Shown piece by piece: positions 24,978 through 32,700 of a DNA stretch of 39,341 bases (positions are counted from its first letter, which is position 1; each line of letters starts with the position of its first letter). The notes under the pieces are model-generated. The model made no database searches and was not told the origin of the DNA. It worked only from the letters and a program-made list of their open reading frames with translations. The position numbers and the translations under genes were made by a program. Origin of the DNA: a virus; the IMG/VR virus record IMGVR_UViG_3300019458_000617, positions 1 to 39,341 of that record, one strand, 5' to 3'.

Positions 24978-26107
24978 TGCTGATCCTCGCGCGTCGTCGT
25001 TATCCTGCGGTGCATGCGCAGCGGCTTGATCGGTGGCTCGGGGCCGAGCGGGTCGCACAGATCAGCGACAGCATGAAGGGCTGGTATGGCCCCCCGATTC
25101 ATCTGTTGGACTGCCCGGGGAGCGTGAGGGTCGGGGCTGACGGTGATTTCGTCGGGCCGTTTGAGCGGGGTGTGTTCATGTCCGCGTTGGATGCCCTGGC
25201 GGCTGCGTATAAGCGAGCAGCACGGAATCCGCAGAGCACCGTGTATGCGGGGTTCTCCAGCATTTCTGATGCGCTGTCCCGGGCCTCGCAGGGATTCGTC
25301 CAGTATCCAGCCGGCATGTTCAATAAGGTCGGTCCAACCGGGGTCGTAGGCGTGACCTCCAGCCTGCACAAGCTGGGCCCGCAGCCTGCGGCCGGAGTTG
25401 CTTCGTCGGGGGCCCCCGGAGGGATCGCGCTGGTCGATAGCGACACAGGCGGGATGCAATTCGCCAATCCGGCTGCTGGAAGCCTGCGTTTGACCGGGGC
25501 CGATGTCACGTGCAGTGTCATCAACAACACCCTGTTGCTCTACGACCGAATCTTCGGGGTCGCCAAGACCATGAACAGCACGGCGACCGAGGCCGTGACC
25601 GGGGTCCCGACACGCTATCAGTCCACGACCGCGACCAACGAAGATTACATCGGCGGGAACTTCGGATTTGTGGAGGTTGGCCTGACTGCCCTCGCGGCCA
25701 CCGCCCACAACTGGACGGTGTGTACCTATCTCGATCAGGGGAATGCCGCATCGACCTTGCCATCGCTCACCGGCAATGCCAGCGCTATCACCCACCGCCT
25801 AGACCATCCGGCCCAGCAATGGTTCGCCCCACTAGAGTCCAATGATGTCGGGATCAAGGCGTGGACGCAGATGCAGTGTTCGGCTCTGGTCGCGACGGGA
25901 CTCATCAACTTCGTCATTGGGCACCCAATCGGGTTCATGGCCTTCCCGGTCATCAACTCGATGATGCCATTCGACTGGCTCACCAACAGAGATCAGGCCC
26001 CCAGGATCTTCGCTGATGCCTATCTGGCATTTCTGGAGATTATGAAGCCTGCCACCACCGCGACGACATACACGGGCCGGATTGCCGCAACCAGCACCGC
26101 ATCATGA
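24977..26107 (+). CDS. Conserved phage virion protein of unknown function (376 aa)
   Basis: The start is ATG 24977 in a TAATG overlap. The protein contains blocks I recall from unannotated phage virion proteins, including NNTLLLYDRIFGVAKTMNST, AHNWTVCTYLDQ and GNASAITHRLDHPAQQWFAP. The middle is Gly/Ala/Thr-rich and probably beta. There are no catalytic or membrane motifs. It follows the His-rich fibre and precedes three tiny genes, so it may be a fibre-attachment or minor head protein. The family has no known function to my knowledge. It ends overlapping the next gene (ATGA). Confidence 0.75.
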   Translation: MLILARRRYPAVHAQRLDRWLGAERVAQISDSMKGWYGPPIHLLDCPGSVRVGADGDFVGPFERGVFMSALDALAAAYKRAARNPQSTVYAGFSSISDALSRASQGFVQYPAGMFNKVGPTGVVGVTSSLHKLGPQPAAGVASSGAPGGIALVDSDTGGMQFANPAAGSLRLTGADVTCSVINNTLLLYDRIFGVAKTMNSTATEAVTGVPTRYQSTTATNEDYIGGNFGFVEVGLTALAATAHNWTVCTYLDQGNAASTLPSLTGNASAITHRLDHPAQQWFAPLESNDVGIKAWTQMQCSALVATGLINFVIGHPIGFMAFPVINSMMPFDWLTNRDQAPRIFADAYLAFLEIMKPATTATTYTGRIAATSTAS

Positions 26108-26298
26108 GCCTCCAGCGGACGCTCCGGTGGAAGAGCGGCGGGCTTTCGAGGACGGATGCGAGCGGTTTCTGGCAGCCCCCGCCAACCCTCGACAGCGCCG
26201 ATCCGCAGATTCCGAATCTCCCGCTCGAATCGGCGGCAGCTGCTCCACCCAGCGGCCCTCCGGCCGGCTCGTTAGCGTTGCTGGGCGTGGGCCTATGA
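26104..26298 (+). CDS. Small Pro/Ala-rich hypothetical protein (64 aa)
   Basis: ATG 26104 overlaps the preceding stop (ATGA), and its own stop overlaps the next start (ATGA). The 64-residue sequence starts with MSLQRTLRWKSGGL, then is Pro/Ser/Ala-rich, and ends with a short hydrophobic run. No function is visible. Tight coupling on both sides suggests it is expressed. Confidence 0.6.
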   Translation: MSLQRTLRWKSGGLSRTDASGFWQPPPTLDSADPQIPNLPLESAAAAPPSGPPAGSLALLGVGL

Positions 26299-26546
26299 AT
26301 CGAACCCTGCTGGCGTGCGCGCTGGTGGCCGTACTCGAGCAGCCGATTGGGCAGTCCATGGACGGCTTCGTCATCCGGTACACGATCAACTACTGCCATG
26401 ACTACGCCGAGCCCATCCAGATCATCGAGGAGGTCCTCAACGGCCGGACCGAGAAGACTGTGGGGCAGCCGCGGAGCAACTCCTATGCGATCCCGCCGAA
26501 GCCAGACGAGCCGGCCACCCCGCCGCCCACGCCGACTTACCCATGA
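26295..26546 (+). CDS. Small hypothetical protein with hydrophobic start and Pro-rich end (83 aa)
   Basis: The start is ATG 26295, overlapping the upstream stop; an upstream in-frame ATG at 26082 lies in other genes and is rejected. It begins MNRTLLACALVAVLEQPIGQ, which could be a short signal or buried helix. The middle includes IRYTINYCHDYAEPIQIIEE, and the end is Pro/Thr-rich. Nothing establishes a role. Stop and next start overlap (ATGA). Confidence 0.6.
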   Translation: MNRTLLACALVAVLEQPIGQSMDGFVIRYTINYCHDYAEPIQIIEEVLNGRTEKTVGQPRSNSYAIPPKPDEPATPPPTPTYP

Positions 26547-26779
26547 GGATCAAACCGCTCCGGCATGACGATGTTATCTCCCTTGAGCGGGTGGTGGTGT
26601 TGGAGCCAGCCGACGAGGACGAGGATATGGCCACCGCGAGTGGCGAACTCGATCACGGCACCTACGCCATCGACAGCCTCGGGCGGGTATGGAGACAGGT
26701 CGAGACCGTGAGCGGGTTGATGCGGGAGTTCACCGAGTCGGACGGCGTCAAAAGACGCCGGGCCAAGCGGGCCAGCTGA
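26543..26779 (+). CDS. Small charged hypothetical protein (78 aa)
   Basis: ATG 26543 overlaps the preceding stop. The product is acidic in the middle (EPADEDEDMATASGELDHG) and basic at the end (KRRRAKRAS). A short beta-like YAIDSLGRVWRQVE segment may fold. Stop TGA overlaps the ATG of the giant gene (TGATG), so it probably couples to it. No family is recognised. Confidence 0.6.
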   Translation: MRIKPLRHDDVISLERVVVLEPADEDEDMATASGELDHGTYAIDSLGRVWRQVETVSGLMREFTESDGVKRRRAKRAS

Positions 26780-29700
26780 TGAGCCTCGAGAGTTTACTCG
26801 ACGAAGCATTCCCGGCCTTGAAGGCCGAGACCCCCACCGCGCCCCCGGTGGCGAAGACCACTGGCGGCGGGGTGAACGCGCTTGTCGACGAGGCCTTCGG
26901 GGACGCACCGGCTCCGCAGCCGGAGCCGCCAGGGTTTCTCTCGCGCGCCGCCTCGGCTGTGACCTCGGCTGTCACAGGGTTGCTCCCAGGTGGGCCGACC
27001 GTCGGCTTCAAAGCTGCGGGGCCAGCCATCGCGCCGGACGCGGCGACACCACCGAAGAGCATGGCTCTGCCACAGGTGCCGAGCGATGAGGACCTGAAGG
27101 CCACCCGGTCTTCAGCGGCAATCCCAGAGCCCAAGGCCCCGGCCCCCCCACCGGTGCCCATCAAGATCGGGCCGGTGGCTGGGTTCGGGCCCGCCGTTGA
27201 GGAGGTTCGCCGGGCACCACTGCTCGAGCAGGTCGGTGGCCCACAACGCTCCGAGGTCTTCAAGTCAGAGCCGGTGAAGCCAGCCGGGATGCTCGCCCGC
27301 GGGGCTGCTGCGGCTGGCGTGGTCAACCCGGAAGCGGCCGACCAGCGCCGGATGGAGGCGGAATTCGCCGCCACCTCGGTCATGCGGAAGCCGGAGGGCA
27401 TGTCTGAAGAGCGATGGCAGGTGCGGCAGGCGCTTGAGACCCTGAACCGCACCACCGCGGCGCTGCCGCGGGCGACCGCTGATCGACTAACCTTCGGAAT
27501 GCTGCCGGCCCTGCTGGACACGTTCGGGATCGAGTCGCCCAAGACCCGGGCTCCAAGAAGTCAGCCGGAGGCACTGGCGGCTGGGGCGGGCGAGCTCGCC
27601 GGATTCATCCTGGGCCCGGCCCGAGCGTCCCATGCGATGCTCGAGTCCAACATCCTGAAGTGGATCGGTCCGAAGGCCGGGGACGCCGTCGGCACCATTC
27701 TCGCCAAGAATGTCGCTACCCAGGCGGCGAATCTCGGCGTGGCCAGCGGGATCGCCCATCTCGGTGAGGAAGCCCAAGCAGACACCTTAGCCGACGCCTA
27801 TCGGGAGATGGGCCAGCACGTCAAGGGTGGAGCCATGCTCGGCGCCGCCTTCGGGGTGACCGGTGGTGTGATTCCTGGGAACCAACTCCTCCCGCGGGCG
27901 GCGCGCCTTGGGGTGGGACTCACCGCGATCGACGCCGCACAGGGTACCCGTCTGCTGGACGAACGGGTTCTGTCCCAGAAGGCGTTCGACTACGGACTGA
28001 ACATCGCCTTCCTGTGGCGGGGGCAGGATCCACGGGCGATGAAGCAGCTCCTCGAGGCCGAGGCCAAAGCTCGGAACACTACCCCGGAAGGCCTCCTCAA
28101 GAGCGTCCTCGACAAGGCGATGGAGCGCGCGGCCAAGGCGACCCCAGAGGACCGGACCACGCTTGAGGCCGACCTGAAGAATCTCTTCGCCCAGGAGGTA
28201 GGCGATGTAGCCACCGGGACCACGGCGACAGAGCTCCGGTCTGCACGTGATGTCGCCGAGCAGAAGACCGGTGGAACCATCGAGGCACGGATCCGGCTGG
28301 TTCCGCCAGCCCCACGTCCGACACCGCTGCTCGGCCCGCCGGTCATCCTAGGGCCAACTGGCCGGCCATTAGAGCGCCCAGAGACACCCGCGCCGGAGCC
28401 CGGAGCCATGCCGACGGCCCAGGAGCTGGCCGCCGCGCGGGCACGGGGGATCGTATCACCGGAGGTGCCAGCGCCCCAACCAGCCCCCGCAGCGGCCCCG
28501 GTCAAGGCGGAAATCGGCGGGGCGACGAAGCTGGGCGACCTCACTTTCCGGGACTACGTCCAGGCCGCCGGCCGGAAGTGGCCACTCACCTCGCGCGACC
28601 CGGACTTCGCCCGTCTCCGGTTCGAGTTCGACGATCTGCGGAAGGGGCTCTACGAGGCCAAACCCGGGATCGGCGGGCAGTGGGTGATCGTCAACCGGAA
28701 GACTGGCGAGGAGGTCGACCATCTGGTCGGCGGGGCCAAGGCGCAGCTGGAGGCCAATCGGCTTAATGCCGTCGTCACCCTGGACAAATGGCGCGAGGCC
28801 GGTCTGCCGACAGGGGCCCCGCACGCGCCAGCCGCGCAACAGACCGCCCCCGTCGAATTCCAGGGGCTCCAAGAGACAGGCCGTGGCAAGCCGCCGATGG
28901 AGCTCTGGGGGCTCACGCAGGACATTCCCGGGTATCCGAAGGGATCAACGGTCGGTCGGTCAACCCTTGAGGCGCTCGGCTTCACGGTGCCACGCATCCC
29001 GGCTGGAGCCCAAATCGGAGTCCGACCAAGTGACCTGTCCGCGAAGAAGGCCCCAGAGCCGACGGTAGAGGGGGCAGCAGCCGCGCAGCAGCAAGCCGAG
29101 CAGGCCATCCTCGAGGGGCCGAAGCCGAGCGCCGAGCCACCCAAGGACGCGCCAGTCCAGGCCCCGCCACCGGCGGCGGCGGCCGTCGGCAAAAGTCAAG
29201 ATCTCAGAGTCCCGGCGGGGAGCCGGTATCGGGTCAAATACGAGCTCGTGGACGCGACGGATCTCATCCCGTCCCACGATCCGAAGAGCTTCGCGCGAGA
29301 CCCGCGCTATCCAGAAGGAGTCCAGAACCGGCCTTACCATTCCGACAAGAGCGAGCAGGCGAAGGTCATCCGACAGAGCCAGGATTTTGAGCCGGACTTC
29401 CTCTTGAGCGAGCGGCCCACTTCACAGGGCAGCCCCATCCTCGCGCCCGATTCCAACGTGGTGCTATCCGGGAACAGCCGAAGCATGACCATGATGCGAT
29501 TGGCTGGCACCGAGGCGTTCCGGCCCTACCGGGAGCGCCTGCGCGAGCGGGCGGTTCAGTTCGGTTTCCGCCCTGAGGATATCGACCGTGTCCCGAATCC
29601 CGTATTGGTGCGCCGCCTGGTGGGGAGCGACACCACGCCGGAATTCTACCGGCGGTTCGCCAAGGAGGCGAACGAGAGTTTCACGCAGGCCCTCAACCCA

Positions 29701-32700
29701 CAGGCCCAGGCCGTGAGCCAGGGGCAAGCCGTGAAGCCGGAGACGATGGAGTGGATCGCCGGGCAGGTCGATGCCCTCGGCGAGACTGCCACGCTCCGCG
29801 AGTTCCTCCGCTCCGGTCTGGACCGGGAGATCATCCGGCGCTTCATCCAGGATGGCGTCTTCACCGAGCGTGATCTGAACCGCTACATCGACCCGCGCAC
29901 AACGCAACTGAACGAGGACGGCAAGCGCCTCGTCGAGCGCGCTGTCCTCGGCAACGCGATCCCAGATCCGGACCTACTGAACCAGATTCCCTCTGCGGTC
30001 AGCGCCAAGATCGAGCGGAGTCTCGGGGCGCTGGCGAAAATCAAAGGCCGTGGCGGGGAATGGGATCTCGGTAAGGACCTCGAGGATGCTGTCCGCGTCG
30101 TCATCGAAGTCCAGGCGACAGGGTCGGGATCGGTCGGCGGGTTGCGTCAACAGGGCTCGCTGCTCGAGGGGGCGGGGCCGAGCACCAAAGCCGATACCCT
30201 AGCCGATGCGCTCCTGCGCCTCAAGCCGAACGAGTTCCGGGCGGCAATCAACCGATACGCTGATGCCGCCCAGCGAGATGTGCGCGGGCAGGAGACGCTC
30301 GGGTTCGCCAGGCCAGCGTCGCCGGCCGCTGCGTTCCGTGAGGCGTTTCAGGGCGGGCCGGAGCCCGGACCACAGCGCCCGCGGCTGCGCGCCGCTGAGG
30401 AGTCGGCCCAGTACAGCACGGCCAAGCCCGAGGGGACACCCTACGACACCCCGGAAGTGGTGGCCCTCCGGGCCGAGCAGGCGGCGGTGCCGGCCACCGA
30501 CCATTACATCCAGTCTCGGCCTGCGGAACGCGAGGGGCTCTGGAGACGGGTTGCCGCGAAACTCCGCCAGACCACCACGGACAACGTGCCGGTCCAGCAG
30601 GGCAAGCAGATCTGGATTGTCATGGGTCCCCCGGCGGCCGGGAAGAGCAAGGTATTGGTCAACCGCATCTCCGCGCGGGAAGGGGCGGCGATCATCGACT
30701 CCGATATCGCGAAGTTGGAGATCCCGGAGTCTGGGCGTGGTCGCTACAACGGCGCGGTGCACCAGGAATCCGTGGCCATCATGGAGCGGGCGCTCGTGGA
30801 GGCGATGGAGGCCGGCGACAATATCGTGCTCCCGGTGGTCGGCAAGGGATGGAAGACGCTAGCGGATAACTACATTGCGGCCGCACGGGACCATGGCTAC
30901 CGTATCAACCTGCGGCTGATGGACCTCCCGGTCGAGGAAGCCGCCCGGCGAGCGGTGAGCCGTGTCACCGAGCAGGTTCGCCGTGGCGGCGATGTGCAGT
31001 TCGTGGACCCAGGGTACGTCTTGGAGATTGGTGAGCGGCCACGCGAGAACTATGCTAGGCTGGTATCCGAAGGGAGGGTTGATAGCAATGAAGCCTTCAG
31101 CAACGATGTCCCCTTCGGATCCACGCCACGCCGTCTCTCCGACGCCGACCTCGGCATTACCCGTCCCCAAGATGGGCAGCGAGGAGTACTTCCGCCTGAT
31201 GGGGGAATTTCTCCAGGAGCGGAAGGCCCAAGTTCCGAACGAGTGGCCGGAGGACGCGACCGACGCCTGGGGCGATCACTACTCGGCTCTGAAGGAGGGC
31301 CGACCGGCGTCGGACCAACCGAACGCCCAGCCGTAACCCGCCCGGAGGCGGCTCCGCCTCCCGACTACGATCTTCCTCCAGTCAGCCTAGCCGAAGCGGC
31401 TGAAGCTGGCGGTGCGCGCGGCATGGCCCGCACCGCCGGTGGGATCGCCATGCGTCTGCTCAGGGGCGTCGAAGAGCCGGCTAAATCCGAAGAGTTGTCG
31501 GTCCTCGCCGACGGGGCGACCATCTACGGCAAGGTCAAAGCCCGCAAGGGCGCGACGACCGCCGACCGTGACGCCGCCCAAATGGCGCTCTTCGACCTCG
31601 AGGAGACGGCCAAGCAGCCAACCGAGACCGTGGGCAAGACCATTCGTGGTGAAGATGCCGGCGCCGGTGTCAGGACCGTCCAGCGCTTCATCGACCCGAT
31701 CAAGGACAAGGGTTTCGTCGACCTCCGCGGCGAGAAGGTCGAGTCGGCCCAGGATCTGGCCGTCCTCGGCCAGACGCTCCGGGACCCGCGCTACGAGACA
31801 CTCCGGGTGTTCTACACCAAGGGCAACGAGGTCGTCGGAATGGAGGCAGTGACGAGCCGGCTCCCAGGTACCGCGATGTTCATGGAGGGACCGGCGAAAG
31901 GGAGCGCCACAGAACTGCGGGAGCGCCGCAGCCGGTGGGCTTATGAGGTGCGGGAGCGCATGCGCCGCCTCGAGGCCGACGGGTACTACCTCATGCACAA
32001 TCATCCGTCCGGACGACCGGAGCCGAGCCGGGCAGATCTAGATCTCACCCAGGACATCGCCAGTCGCGTGCCTGGCTTCAAGACGCACGTGGTCATCAAC
32101 TCGGGTCAGTATGGGTTGATCGAGATGAAACCAGCGAGCGAGCAGCGCAACACGTTGATCGCAGTTGAGGCCATCAAGGAACTCCCTGGTCGCGGCCGGG
32201 CGAAGGACGACGAGTTCCTCTCCCGAGTGCGGCACACCATCACCAACCCGGAGCAACTAGCCTTTTTCGGCAAGACCCTCCAAGTCCCCGAGAACGCCGT
32301 GGCTTTGATCTACCGCGACTCGTCAGGCTACGTGCGGGCGGTGCAGGAAATGCCGCGCGGGCTGTTCATGCGGCCCAAGGAAATGGCCGACTTTCTCCGC
32401 GGCCAGCAGCGGGCCTTCGGGGCCCGTGACGTGATGGCGTGGTTCAAGCCTGACGAGGCTACCCTGAAGCAGGCCAGGGAATACATCGCCAGCGGCGTAC
32501 TGATGGACGCGATGGCCCCCGGCTGGGCGGCCCGGGAGAGCCTGAAGACCACCGCGCCCTTCGCTCGCACCCTCGAGACGACGGGGATCGTGCGCGGGAT
32601 CCGTGTCCAAGAGGCAGGGGCCCCCTACGGCGACTTCGACAGGCTCCCCGAGGAGACCCGACGGAAGTTGGTCGAGTACGGCCGCGGGGTGCTGGCCGAC

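Noticed and set aside
31020-31072. Weak promoter-like pair TTGGTG...TATGCT before the nested ORF
   Set aside because: Only three and four matches to the hexamers in a GC-rich coding sequence; likely chance.
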